A stretch of DNA of 64,000 nucleotides from Lumnitzera littorea (lineage: Eukaryota; Streptophyta; Magnoliopsida; Myrtales; Combretaceae): assembly GCA_024138015.1 (NCBI GenBank), contig JAMXBB010000009.1, forward strand, positions 46,344,842-46,408,841, read 5' to 3'. How positions within the stretch are numbered: the stretch's first letter is position 1; the number at the start of each line of letters is the position of its first letter. Under the pieces are notes generated by a model. It ran no database searches, was not told the origin of the DNA, and worked only from the letters and a program-made list of their open reading frames with translations. A program made the position numbers and the translations under genes. Shown one piece after another: positions 1-12,850 of this stretch.

Positions 1-550
1 GATATCATACTGTACCATATGTTTGTGTTCATTAATATTATTTTCCTCAATTGCAAAAATGATTGTATCCTCAACTAATTGATCTACGACATTAATTTCT
101 TGAACATTATCAACAATGATCTCATGTACCATATCTATCACTATATTACTATTAGAGTTTTAGTCAAATTGAACCAAATCATGGGAGTTTTCTTTACCAT
201 TATATTGTTGATACTTTGTAGCTTAGATTCCACTGATTTGCCATGAAAAGATGAAGAAAAACCCAAATTTGATTTTTGTTCCCCTTGATTAATCTAAATC
301 TCCCTTTGTTTTTTAAAGTAATGCATTAGAATTTTGATATTATTGTTTATTTCATGTAACATGGCATCCATACCGTCTTCATATTTATCTCTTGAAGTAA
401 AATGACATGCATTCAATTTTACTTGTTCATGGAAACTTGTAACTTTGGAAGTATGGTATGCTATTTGCTGACTTTAAAGCTCAATACTTCTTGATTATAC
501 TACCATCATGAATCAATGAAAAGCACCAATTATTAGGCTTCTATAGGAAG
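1..550. other. Left flank, no gene recognised
   Basis: AT-rich sequence in front of the first solo LTR. No reading frame of useful length and no protein family recognised on either strand. The reverse strand has a short open stretch with Met-Asp-Ala-Met-Leu-His that faintly recalls the start of a gypsy gag, but this is too weak to call. Confidence 0.4.
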
Positions 551-555
551 CACAT

Positions 556-3500
556 TGTCATGCCCCAAACAGAAGGAGTCATAATAATCTCGCTGTGTAA
601 ACTAACCTAAGAGAGAAGCTGATCTCACAGCTGCTATCGTAGATATAATCTACACGAGGCATGCACAACTTAACCAACTTGAAGCATCTATTCTGATACT
701 TATAGTAGAGCTTTACAAAATACTCGCTCTATATAACCTGTTATCTCATAACACAACAGTACTAACATAAATATCTTACATCTAGAGTTATAATTTGTAA
801 TAAGAGTTTATAAAAAATTCATAGGTTTTGTAAACTATTTACAATAAGTTAGAAAACTAGTAGGCGTTTTAAGGAATTCTCAATTAGTTTCCTCAAAATT
901 CAAAAGAAAAGACAAAAGAAAAGTCAAAAGCCCCAGTTCAGTTGATTCTTCATTTCTCACTTTCCTAGTCAACAGCACACTAACCTGAGGTTAACGGTAT
1001 CAAAACATCCTGGCCCTTACTCAGTACCTACAAAAGAGTATATGGGGATGTAAGCATAACTAGCTCAGTAAGTAGGATGGAGTCAGGACAGTACTAAACA
1101 ATCATAAGCAAGGTTATTAATTATGACGAAATGCAATGCAATAAATCAAATGAAACATCACATAATGTTGTCCGATCCATTATGAGGTTAAAGAAATTAC
1201 ATCAACTCCAACTCAGATTGAGGAGTTTTATTGTTACTCAAATCAGACCAAACCTAGGCTTGTACAATAGAGAACGCTCTCCTCCCATGGCTACCTTCGA
1301 ACCATAGCCCCCACCCTTATCATGACTTCTTCACCTGTCACTTAATTCAATTAAGGATGGAGAAATGATCATTTCAGCTATTCTCATAGAAGGAAGTCGG
1401 TATTTGGCATGACACTCTTAATTGTTCCCCCTAATAGGTGTTATGCATGTCCAGTTTCATTTTAGTCAAATAAATATTAGTGTTAATCAGGGGTGACCAA
1501 ACAAGTTCATACAATCCAAAGACAATGCGATATGTAAAACAATACACTAAGGAATTCAACTCCTATCACAACTAAATATCATACACATATACAGCATGCG
1601 CACAAACAACTAATTACAAACACAACCAGAAATACTTTTGAGTCTCCAGATATTTTAATATAGTATCCCAATAAGCAATGAAGTTACAAATCCCAACTTA
1701 CTTGTTCAAATGCTCACTATAGTAGACTCAAGCCGTCAACAGTTTGACTATTGGGAGATCTTATATATATACAAAACCTAAATTCAGTTTTCGTAATAAT
1801 TACAAAAACATTAAGATTTGATTTAAAACGGTTATATACATATAAATATATTATTTCAATAATATATAGTTTTATTATTAATATATATCGAGTTAAGTTA
1901 TTAATTATTGATAATATACGTAATTTATACTATTACGTATTATATATTGTTTCGATCATATTGAAACGTATTTTTAATTCGTTAAATCACGTTTTAATTC
2001 TAGTAAGATTATTGAAATACGCGCATTCTAGAATATTATAGAGTTATAGGTAATATTACCTAAGATTATCTAATTTTAATAAAATTAGTATCGTTAGGTT
2101 CATATAGACCTAATGATACGTATTATGAGTTCTATTTCTAGAGATAAGTTTTAACGAGTCGTTCGAATTTTTGATGCAATTTTATGTATCTATATAAATA
2201 TTGTTGTATTATATACATAATTTACGTTATTAAACTATATTTTACCTGATTTGTTAATATAATACTATAATATGAGTATTATCTACTCCTAATATACCTA
2301 TAACGTATCTCGATTAGAAAGATATCATTAATTACATTAAAAATATCCTTTTTATCTAATATGATCATTACACTCATACATAGTTTTTATTCAACTATTT
2401 AGTTCATTTTAACTTATTATTTCTAAAAATATATCCCAATTTATAATTTAAGCCATTTTACTACGCAAATTTTTAATAAATAGTTCAAGTCACAAAATAA
2501 TTCCCCAAAAATTTATATAAACTCCTAAAAATATGGGGAACTTAGCTATTACTTGGTTTTAAGTTTTTGACCTATCACCTATATGTTCGTATTTATGATT
2601 TTACTCTCGAATTATCCTAAATTACTCAATTATGATCCTTTTTACATCAAATTAATTTCAATTTGACCCAACATTGTTATTATTCAGTAGAGATCAGTAC
2701 ATGTCCATTTCATCATTTAATTTCATAATTTATTATTTATTTCACAATTTTAACCTATTTTAGAGCTATTTTTAGGCCAAAAAATACAATAAATATTAAA
2801 AATATTCAAATAAAAATTCAGGGTACATAGTAATTATCTATATATCATACACATCCTATACAAAAATTTTGAGCTAGAAATAATATCATTTAGTACATTT
2901 ATTTTGCAATTCAAATTTCAGATAAATAGTAGTTTCCTTAAGCAAGTATACTAAATATTATAAATTTTTCAAAAATAAAAATATCATACAATAGCATGTT
3001 TAAATTAACCTAACTACAATTTTTTTCAAAATTTTATAGGTAGTTTTCGCGTTTTTTACAAATTATTGAAAAATAAGATAGGGAATTGACCTTCGTATTC
3101 TTGAATGCTACGATGGCCGGCGGCGAATGGGTGGTTGTCGAAAGCCCTAGATGCTAAGGGTACTCCTTGGTGGTGAAGTGGCTCAACGGTAGAACATCAG
3201 GAGCCTTAAAAACTAGCTAGCTCAGTGTATGCTTTATTTTTCCTATTTTTCTTTCTATTTTTGTATAATTTTTTCTTAAGTAACTTGGTTCCTAAAGTGT
3301 TTAATATGATATTAGGGACCTATATATACTAGCTTTAGTTGGTTGGAGATTGTTGCATTTTGTCCAAAATTTTTTTTTCCTTATCTTATTATAATAACTT
3401 AAGAGGAGGTGTCTCATTTAGGTGCAATTTGCAATTGATTCAGCATTGATCAGTCTCCACAGCTTGCCACGGTGATTCTAAACATCTTTAGCAATTTTCT

Positions 3501-4112
3501 AGGCATGATTTGGCCAAATTGATAAGTTCTTGTAGATATTTTAATAAATAACATTATTATATACATGTATGTTAGGTTTTGGTGATTTTATTAATATACG
3601 AGTATATATATCCTACGTATATATCATGTATAGTATATACTATACTCATATAATTATGTTTCTAGCAAATCTTTTTTCTTTAAGATATGATTCTTAATTA
3701 ATTTCATGAATTCAACACAATATATATATATATATATAATTAAGTAATTTAAGATTAATTTATGAGTATAATTATTATTTATACTGGGTATACTCATAAA
3801 AATATTAGTATATTCATATAGTAAATTATGTTATATTACTTCATTTTGGAGATTAATTAACTTATCTCTAGGTTTTCATCGCAATTCAAGCTCGATTTTA
3901 GGGGTTCCAAGTATTTTAGTACTATATTAAATAATCCTATTTTTAAGGGAAAAATTGAGATTTTAAGTCATTATTTCCAAAATCTGACTTCACTGTATCA
4001 CTTTTCTAACTTTTTTTATCTTAGTTATAAAGTTTGGGCTCAATTAAATCGCTTTCCTAAATGGCCCTAAATCTAAGCTCGATTGTCCTAAACGTAATTT
4101 TAGGGGTTTACA
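556..4112. mobile_element. Solo LTR of a Ty3/gypsy-type retrotransposon (3.56 kb)
   Basis: The left end reads TGTCATGCCCCAAAC and the right end reads ATTTTAGGGGTTTACA; these are imperfect inverted repeats of each other and give the TG...CA termini of an LTR. The 5 bp before the left end (551-555) and after the right end (4113-4117) are both CACAT, a target-site duplication. There is no pol-like coding sequence inside. The pattern, a long noncoding unit with LTR termini and its own duplication, is that of a solo LTR left by recombination between two LTRs. Length and the TGT-x-A-x-x-CCCC start suggest the Tekay/Del-like chromovirus group, which is inference. The interior is strongly AT-rich from 1750 to 3080 and carries a short GC-rich patch at 3105-3210. 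Orientation cannot be set because the ends are palindromic. Confidence 0.8.
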
Positions 4113-4117
4113 CACAT

Positions 4118-4919
4118 CCCACACAATCTAACACAAACGAACTTTTTTGCTAAAAACACCAACATTTCACTTTGTAAGACTAAAATCTAGTCCCACAAAA
4201 CACCAAGTTGAGAATGTTTTGTTTATTCTTATTGAAAATATAATGTCTCTTACTCTCTTTCGTTTGCTGCCTTTCTTTTTTCTTAATTCAATTAAGTTTT
4301 TGAATTTCTAGTGAAATAATGCAAAAAGCTACAATCTTTTCACAAATCTAAGTTTATTGTGTACAGATCTATATGATAATGTATTTCTTTCTGTAATACT
4401 CTCTATTATATTTCTTCCCTACGCTAACTAGGGATTCTATTTTCTATTTTGAGGTGAAATTGAAAGAAGAAAGGGGAAAAGTTTTTTGGACTTATGAGGC
4501 TCTAGAGATCTCCAAGAATAACTAAAGTGTTTTGTAAGAATGAAGTTCAATATCCCTTTCATTATTTGCTTTCACTATTTATGTTCTTATAGATATAAGT
4601 TTAGATCTATCCATGCAGTTATATCCCATAAGCAATTGTAACTAATTCCAACTATAAATAGTTTCTTATACTAATGTAACAATTAAGACTCTTCAAACCT
4701 AATCTTAAGTTAGATTTTTCTTACTCAATTTTTTGCTCTCAAAACTTTTGTAAATTCTGAGTATTACACTCTCCTTCCTTTGTCATAATAGATAGTGTTG
4801 CATGAGTTGATATGTTACTAATTTATTTGTTTTATTGTTTTGTGGAAGAATTTTAGTTTGTTGGAATTTGATTCTTGTGATTGTTTTTACACATGTAACT
4901 TAGAATTCAATACACATAT
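4118..4919. other. Stretch without gene
   Basis: AT-rich sequence between the solo LTR and the gypsy relic. It has several poly-T and poly-pyrimidine runs and no recognisable coding frame. It could be the far 5' part of the gypsy relic that follows. Confidence 0.4.
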
Positions 4920-6060
4920 TTCATTTACTCACTAATAATGATCATCATGATTTGATTTCCAAATATATTGTTGAAAAGATAGGTTTAACAGCTACTAACC
5001 ATTCATGTCTTATAAATTGGTTCAAAAATAAGGTAATCTTAGTAATGAAACAGGTAACATAGCCTTTTCTCCTAATAATGTGCATTATGACAAGATTTGG
5101 TGAGATGTAACTTTCTAGGTGATTGCTATTTACAATTAGGAAGACCTTGGCTATTACATCGTGAAATGTTACATAATCTTATAAGAAATATTTATTGTTT
5201 ACTTAGAAAGGCAAGTTGCTCTAATGCCTATTATCATTGAGGAATTTTAATTAGACTTAAATGTGGTTGAGAAAAGTAGGTAATTAACAGAGTAGTTAAA
5301 GATGTGGAGATCATAGATATTATTGAGTCGAAGTCAAAGGATAATAAGGTAAGTGTCTAGTAATGTTAAAAACCCGAGAAGGGGCAATAGAAGGAATACA
5401 ATATGGAATTGATGAAATCCTCAACTAATAGGTTCTTATAGAAAGAGAAGACATTATAATTGCTTATTAAGGAAATAGCACATGTGAAGAAGGACCGATA
5501 AAGTATTATTTGTAAAAATGCATTATATGTTGAAGCAACTTTAGTACCATTGCATAACATAAATGCTCAACATGTTATTTTGGTGTAATTCTTTCAAGTA
5601 CACTTGGGTTTATTATATTTCATTAACTAAGTACATATGAAAGGAGATCAGACAATATTTTAAGGCTAGTACTCAGTTTTATATGAATTATGTATTTAAC
5701 TTTGTTTCTTGTAGGTTAAATTCAATGCAAGAGGAATCGAAATTCAATCTACAAGATTTGAGTCAAATCTTTTTCAAGAGAGAGAGTATTAATATGCAAT
5801 GTATCTTAAGCCTCTAATGACTTAAATGTTAGGGAGCAAATTAGTCCAAAGTCAAGAACAAGCCTATGTTTTTCTACAATAATTGGCTGAAGAAAAACTG
5901 GAGCACAACTGTATAGAGTCAAATGGTCAGAACTACTTCATAAGTTTACAAGTGGTTTGGATGTCTCCATACAAAATAGCTCTTGATGCTTTGGCAAGGC
6001 TTAGTTAGGACAAATCCATAAGGGATTTGAACAAAATTCATCCATAGCTTAACTTTTCTT
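4920..6060 (+). pseudogene. Ty3/gypsy polyprotein relic (protease-linker and integrase C-terminal remnants)
   Basis: Two remnants of a gypsy polyprotein can be read on the plus strand. Around 4940-5220 the broken frames give a region like the segment just after the aspartic protease: residues resembling 'LISKYIVEKIGL' and then LGRPW at 5136-5150, followed by LLHREMLHN, which matches the usual LLGRPWQ-x-D-R-x-x-x-H-D block ahead of RT in chromovirus-like elements. Near 5740-5800 a stretch resembling the end of the integrase (D-L-R-x-x-S-F-x-x-R-E) appears. RT and RNase H between them are missing, so this is an internally deleted copy with many stops and frame changes. No LTRs were identified for it. 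Assignment to gypsy rests on short motifs only. Confidence 0.5.
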
Positions 6061-8088
6061 TTATTTTCTTTATATATTGCGTTTATTGTCTATTTTGTCC
6101 TTAACTTGACTAAGGTTATTCAAATATGATCTTTGCAGTCATATTGAACACAATGTAGACTTTAATTAAAACTTCTTTATGTATGAACGTTTTAAAATTA
6201 TTTTTGTTCTTATCAATCTTGCTAAGGTTGTGACACATAAACATTATTTGATGAGATCCAAAAATCATATTAAATTCTCTATATTGCTATTATCAAATAG
6301 ATTTTATTCATAAAAGTCTTCATATGAAACTAACCAAATCCAATTTTTTCAATTGGTGAGTCATTTCCAAGTGAGTAGTTTAGTTTCGTATATACAAAAA
6401 TACACAAAAATTCATCTTTCATTTATATAAAGTTGTAAAATCCATAAATATCCATTTTTTATTTGTTAATCTATCACTTAATTATGCTTTGAACTCCTCT
6501 TATGGATTATTAATAATAATGTCACATACTACTAACCCATACAAAGCTTTATTTTAAAAGCTCTAACTTATATCAACTATAATTCCAACAGAAATGGATC
6601 CTTTAAAGTTATCTTTAAAATACCCCGTAATCTCAATGATGTTATTTTTTCTGTATAATCTCAACCATTAATTATACGCTGTTGCATCTTAAAAGTATAA
6701 CTTTAGGAAACGAATTTTAGAGGATCTAAATTCAATTTAGTCACATCAACAACCCGACTATCCGAAGTGGTTATAGGCCTTAGTGTATACACATACATCA
6801 CATTGTCAAATGTTAAATTGGATAATGATTGAATTATTTATCCAAATTTAACACAAGTAAATACTTAAGCTAATAGAAAAGTTATTTACTTGCACTTGTT
6901 TTATAATTCTTAAAGTCTTGTAAGCTTTCTTTATAGATACGTAAAATTTATAACATAGAAAATATTCAACAAATTTGTAAATATGTGCCAAATTAATTTT
7001 AAATCTCATGAATCCTAATATTTTAAGTAAGTAAGATTATGGTTTAAGGTAGGTTAAGAAATAAATTAAAATGGAATTTGGGTGAAAAAAAACTAGGGCA
7101 TTATTGGGTGAAAAGAAAAATAGTAAGATATAGTTAACTAAGGTTCTATGGTTGACCAAATTCGAAAGTACTTGATTAGAGAGAATTGATGTCTTAGCTC
7201 ATAGCAAATATGATTGAAGGCAAAGTAAGGTAGTAGACCATTAGTGTCCTTTAGTCCCATGTCCAGTTTTCCTACTTTCAATCTATATTTTAATTGAGGC
7301 TAGATAGAAGGTAATGCTTGATCCTTCATGGTTCATTCTGACAATTCTCTAAGCCTCAAAATTAACAAACTCCTTTTAATTTTTTAATATAAACTATATT
7401 TCTAGGGATTTTAATTATGTATTCTAATTATTTGCACGAGCTAAATTCTTTAATTTTAAATTTATTACTAGGTTTTAATAATGCTTCATTTTATATGGTT
7501 TCATAAAATTTGTTAAATGAATCCAAATTACGGGTTTTCTAGAGAATTTGTGTAATTATCAACTCATCATAGGAATCGAAATTGGATTACGAATTTAGCA
7601 TCTTACTCTAGATAGCTTGGAATAAGAGCAGGGTCTAAGGTTAAGTTTCATATCAAAAGCCAAGTTTATAGGTCTTTTTCAAGTCAGACTTTAGGACTTT
7701 CTTGGCCTTACGACCATGATTGAAATCAAATAGATTTTTTTACGACCATGCATTTCTATATCTATGTGTGTGTACATATATGTGTATGTATTTTTGCTCA
7801 ATGCGTGTCGAAAAAGCATGCAGTAGATAATTTCTGTGGTTCTTCATATCACACGGATCCCTTTCTAGAAAAATTGCATACACTAAACCAACCATAAAAT
7901 GTAATGGCTATTAAAATTGAGCTTCTCTAGCATGATAATTGCTCTATATTGCACGATAGATAAATCAAAATTTGCATTCATCGTACAAGCAGGGGAAAAG
8001 AATTGTCACGTAAAAACTATATTTAAGAAATTATTTGTGATCACGCGTTTTTATGTATCTTTCATGTTGGATCTTATAAGACACCTAA
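6061..8088. other. Stretch without gene
   Basis: About 2 kb of AT-rich sequence. I see no protein family, tRNA-like structure or clear repeat on either strand. Confidence 0.4.
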
Positions 8089-8564
8089 TGTAATACCTCT
8101 TAAATGTTAAGTAATCAAACTCTAATCATCGAGACACATTTTGCTATAATAGCTTAAAGCATGTCGAAATACCAAAATTAAGCATACTCAGGCTTATAAA
8201 GTTACTGCACCAAAAGATAAATCATAGAGCTTTTTATATCAAAACGGACAATATCTCTATAGAAAGAGTTCAAGTTTGATATAAGAATATCAGTTTTGTA
8301 AAAAAAGTAGATTATAATATCCATTAAAAGCTAAGTAAATAAACTTTAATCATTTAAACACATTTTACTATAGTAGCTTGAAATATATTGAAATTTCGAA
8401 GTTAAGTGTATTCAGATTATGCAAATTCTAAGATAGATAACCTTTGAAAAAATGCTACAACAAGGAACAAAATCGTGGCACACTTTATATCAAAGCATAC
8501 AATACCTCGAATGAGAAGTATAACTTCAATTGAGTCGTCACACCTAACCTGGTTAGAATTTACA
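8089..8564 (+). mobile_element. Cassandra-like TRIM relic: two direct repeats carrying 5S-rRNA-like sequence
   Basis: Two copies of a related unit lie head to tail. Copy 1 begins TGTAATACCTC at 8089 and copy 2 begins TATAATATCC at 8313. They align through the phrases TAATCAT..ACACATTTT.CTATA.TAGCTT and then TTATATCAAA.C..ACAATA. Each contains a segment like plant 5S rRNA, clearest in copy 2 (8390-8460). Copy 2 ends TTAGAATTTACA, as an LTR end would. Known plant Cassandra elements are TRIMs whose LTRs carry a 5S promoter, and this fits. Copy 1 has lost about 30 bp that would include box C, and almost no internal region remains between the copies, so this may be a truncated or tandem derivative. 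No matching target-site duplication was found. Confidence 0.6.
8390..8460 (+). pseudogene. 5S rRNA-like internal promoter segment inside the repeat
   Basis: The sequence CGAAGTTAAG followed by GTGTATTCAGA and then CTAAGATAGATAACCT lines up with the box A, intermediate element and box C region of plant 5S rRNA. Most differences are C-to-T or G-to-A. The weaker counterpart in the first copy is at about 8165-8225, where TTAAGCATACTCAGGC is still visible. It is too decayed to be a working 5S gene. The identification is from memory of the conserved plant 5S core. Confidence 0.55.
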
Positions 8565-11140
8565 ATAATAGTACAATAAGCTATGTATTTATCTATGGAT
8601 TTTTACGATAGGTCTAAGAAAAATTTTCATATCTTTATAAGATTTGGATTAGGTTTCCAAAAAAATTTAATACTTGATAGGGATTTCAAATTGATTAGAA
8701 CTCAAATCATAACATATTTAATATTTTATAATTTGTTGGATTTCATATTAACTTATGGTGAAAAAATGTGATTGATCACTTTATGGATTGTAAGCTTTCA
8801 AATGATTTGCTTTACGTTGGCATTAAAATCATCTAGCTTTAAGGATATACATTTTTGCATGAGATACAAATTTTAAAGTATTTTTAAAAAATTTTATTAG
8901 ATTAATGGATAGATACAAACAGATTTCAATAGTCCCTTAAGGTTATTGGATGAGTATTAGATACTCTTAAAAATCGAAATGAATTTTGAAATATTAAACA
9001 GGATATTTAAAACCTATTTACATGTAAAACCCACACTCAATCCTTTGAATTACATCCCCAAAAATGTCATCGGAACAAAATTATGTTCTTCCATAAAATT
9101 ACCACAACGATGATAAGTTATTTCTTCAGAAAATTTAGAACCAAAATTCAATATATACGCACCGTTTCAAATGTGGACTATCGGTGGTGAGTTGTTCCAC
9201 TGACAAGTGCAGAATTCCAATTTTAAATCGTTTTGCTTGTATCTTATAAAAATAATGATTAATTTTGTACATTCCAGAAGAACCACATTTGTTTGCACAT
9301 GGAGAAATGAGCATTCATGTCAGCAATCTTCCAAAAATAATTAAAACTTATATCTAAAGAAACCCTTATAATATATATATATATATATATATATTCTCCC
9401 TTTTATCTTCTTCTCAACGGGGACCCGTTTTGGAGCAGAGAAGGGAAGATAACAAAGTTTAATGCATTAAAATAAAAAAAAAATTAAACGAATTTATCAC
9501 AAAATTTAACACTATGAAAATGACACCTGTCAGAAGTCTGTGGTCCACAGTTTCTATCACAGATGCCTTTTAGGGTTTTCTTTAGATGTTTACTCCAATT
9601 GTGTCAGTTCAATGCCTCGACGGTGTCACTGTGCATTGCCTTCCTTTCCACACTGTTTGGCTTTTTTACCACTAAGCATTATTTCTTAAGTGGAAAAAAT
9701 GTGAATCTTTTCGAATTACGTTTTCCCTATATGAACGATGTCAGGAAAAGGAAGTGTTTAACTTGGATCCTAGTGTTTTTCAACTGTCAGTAAATAATGG
9801 CTGACCTATTTTTCATGAAAAAGCGTATCGAGTGATTCCATTGATAGTCTCTGAATTTTAACTTCAGTAAACACAAAGACGGCAGTGTGTGTAATTAATA
9901 CTTTATCAAACCTTGTGCACTAGTCAATATTTAAAGATTCAAGTTTTTGTTTGGCAGTGACAGTAGCAGTAGGGAAAGTGGAAACCGTTGGGCGTGGATT
10001 TAATACTGTCCTCGACAATAACTAAACTAAAGGACAATGTTATCGAACCACACCGTAAACTGCAGGTCTTAAATTAAACCGAACCGTAAACTATGCCAAG
10101 AACTTCCCAAATTAAGATTTGGTTCGATTTTTTTGTTTGATTGCACCCAAACGTATACCGCCAATTACTTTCAGTAATGTAGCCATTATTGAACAAAATC
10201 CTACTAAACGAAGGAACTTGACATTTTCAAAGTTGTTAAAGTGCAATCACAAATTTAGTTTCAAATTTGTTGTCGGATTTGCATTAAAATGGAAAAATGG
10301 TTACCATAATGATTTGAGCTTTCCACACGAAAATAAATATACTTTATGGTTTCCTCCTTTTAAGTGACCTCATTTTAAAACGTCAATTATATTATGGTTA
10401 TTCTCTATGGATCAAGTCTAAACATAAACTTATAAAGAAAACTAAATATGTTTAAAATTGAACTTATAAAAAAATCTAAATTCTTATACCAAAATAATCT
10501 AGAAATTTAATATAATGTGCTATAATCCATAGACCTATCAAGACATGCAAAAGTTTGAAATATTTGTGTTTTACATTTTAAGAGATCTGAACAATACCTT
10601 TTTGGAAATCATCCGCCTTGGAGAGTTGCGCTATGTTTGTCTAATTTGACATTACACGTAAAAAGTAAACGAGTTGATCGCTATAATCACATATTGGTAA
10701 GAATAAAGATAAAAGAGAATTAACTTAATAAGAGGAATTCTATGTCAAAAGTTATGTGCTTAGTTAAATGAATTATTCGTAATAACATCATACCACTAAT
10801 TAGAGGTATAATGGTATTTAAAATTAATTAATTAAATAGAGTACCTAAATAAGAAAAAAAAATTAAAGTTTTATACATATGAATTGACTTGGTTTAGACT
10901 AGCTACAAAAACGTTTGAATGAATTCTAGTCTAGTTTAGCTTCCTAGTCTCGGCTAGTACTCATTTGAATCACTATTGAGAAAGATTTGGATGACTCAAA
11001 GAAAATATTAACCCTTAGTCTTCCCAACATATCATCCAAACTAGTAGTGAACTAGTGTAGATTTTTTTTTTCTTTTCTTTCTGTTTTTTTTTTTTTTTTG
11101 GTAGCTTCTTTTTGCAACAAGTCCACTATCTTCTTAAGAT
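8565..11140. other. Stretch without recognised gene
   Basis: About 2.6 kb with no recognised family. An (AT)n run lies at 9370-9394. The part from 9400 to 10370 is slightly less AT-rich than its surroundings and holds two short open frames (9563-9793 and 10119-10367) with no recognisable domain, start context or composition bias. It may be old single-copy DNA. Poly-T tracts occur at 11062-11100. Confidence 0.35.
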
Positions 11141-11149
11141 GCAAGAATA

Positions 11150-12850
11150 ACAAAAGTATGAATATCAAGCGACTTCATATTTAGCTTAAATGCTTCAATA
11201 AGGACATACTCCTTGGTTAGCAAGTTTAATAAAATCCTCTAAACTAGATTGTGCAAAACTCTAGATTAAGCCCTAGAAATTGGATCGATTGGATCAAGAT
11301 TCTCATCATTACCTTAAAGTTTTTGAAGATATGACCTCAGATTTGGTTGGCTTTCATCTTTAAAGATGTAAATGGACAAGTCTAAGATATTAGAAGTAGT
11401 TAAGATGCCATAATTTCTTGGAAGCTCAAGTTTATAGGCTTTATCACTACTCATTTCAAGAATGTTGAATAGATCATTAACTTGAGACACTAATCCTTAT
11501 TCTCTATCTGTAATGCTCCAAGTCAAAAATAGTGAATAGCTAAGTCAACAAACACTAATAGGTCCATTTCAACCACTTAACCCAAAAGTTTCAAGCTTGT
11601 ATTGACAAGATATTCATAACTATGGCCTTATAAACTAGTACCATAATCTCTCATAATCAATATGGGACACTAAATTATATAGTCTCACAATCGCCTCCCT
11701 TCCCCCTACTCTCCTAAATATGTGACGTCCTTATCGTGAAACCTTATAATTGGGCCCAAATCTTTCCTCCTTTTTAGTGAATGTTTGAGCCATGCACTAC
11801 CTATAGATCATCCTAAAAGCATACAAGAAATTACACCTTGGTAATACTCCCTATCTTCCTTAGATCTCTTCTTTAAACTGAAACTAGACCCGAATCACCC
11901 ACTTATTACTACAACCTTCTACAATCCATATGAGATACCTAATCATGGGGTCTCATATTATCTCTTAGTCTTCTCAAATGTAATCAAACTAAATCTCCTA
12001 AAGAAAATAGTAGCAACTTCCTACCAAGGTTTCCTTGTTTTTACCATATTGCTACTTTCTTAGTCAAATGATTTAAAACCTTTAGATGGATCTTTTAGAT
12101 TTGCATGACCCTTTCTACCCCTCTTAAGCATATAGGTAACAAATACATAGATATAATTAAATTATATCCACAAATATTCTCAAAAGGTATTTTGCCCATG
12201 AAACTACATACAAACTTATTGTAAGTGAACCCTAAAATAGGTAAGCATAAATGCCAATGTGAGATACTTTTGCCATCTGTCACTCTAATAAGATACCCAA
12301 AATTCTATTACCTATCTCGGTCTAGACATTGGTCTAGGGTGACAAGCCATGCTATATTGGAGTTTGGTGTCTACCATTCTTAATAGCATCTTTTAGAAGA
12401 AACTCAAAATTTTACATCTTTATTTGAAAAAAAAAAACTATAAGAAATGCTATGCAAGCTTATAATTTCCCAAATGAAAATAGTATCAATAGAAATAACA
12501 TTATTTATCTTCTAACATGGTATGAAGTATGGTATTTTGCTAAACCTATCGACTGTAACCATGATTAGGTTTTTCCCTTAAGATGTTTTAGGAAAATTCA
12601 ACACTTAGTCCATGCTAATATTAGCCTACTCTTTTAACAATATGGATAAGGAAATATACAACTCATAGATCTCCATCGTATTCTTGGCCTTATTTCATGG
12701 AGCACAACTTTTAATCACCTATTGTACCTTCTTCATCAACTAAGCCAAAAGGAATGCTCTTTCAAGAGATTAAGGGTCTTCTTTTCTACAAAATATTCTA
12801 AGAAGCCACCAAATGTGCTTCTCTTACCAATTGTCAAAATCTAATTTTCA
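11150..12850 (-). pseudogene. Chromovirus-type Ty3/gypsy integrase relic, split by a TRIM
   Basis: Read on the minus strand from 12850 leftwards, broken frames show an integrase. First comes a zinc-finger end resembling C-x-x-C-Q-x-A-K, then the core start ISMD (first catalytic Asp near 12608-12610), then VTVDRFSKIPYFIPC, the T-x-x-x-TEIGNR segment with the catalytic Glu, and HLCLPILGFTYNKFVCS. The second catalytic Asp is not visible. The DNA-binding end continues with GDLV-x-LHLRR near 11970. After a 449-bp TRIM insertion it resumes at about 11500 with AYKLELPRNYGI, LDLS and PNLRS. Many stops are present. Only integrase is recognised; the polymerase part to the right is not. The role in a live element would be inserting the cDNA into the host chromosome. 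Confidence 0.75.
11509..11957 (-). mobile_element. TRIM element, second copy of the family at 44584, 5' LTR truncated
   Basis: This is the minus-strand counterpart of the 598-bp TRIM at 44584-45181. The complete LTR is 11509-11689, 181 bp, the same length as both LTRs of the other copy. The internal region follows (about 11690-11918) and matches the other copy's internal region, for example AAATATGTGACGTC against its reverse complement AAATACGCGACGTC. The second LTR is cut down to about 40 bp ending GGGGTCTCATA at 11957, so about 149 bp are missing relative to the full copy. Flanking pentamers are CTATC (11504-11508) and TTATC (11958-11962), a duplication with one transition. It sits inside the integrase relic of a gypsy element, so it inserted later than that element. 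Confidence 0.8.

Noticed and set aside
1751..2041. 96-codon ORF, rich in Ile, Tyr and Leu
   Set aside because: Composition of TA-rich LTR DNA, inside the solo LTR.
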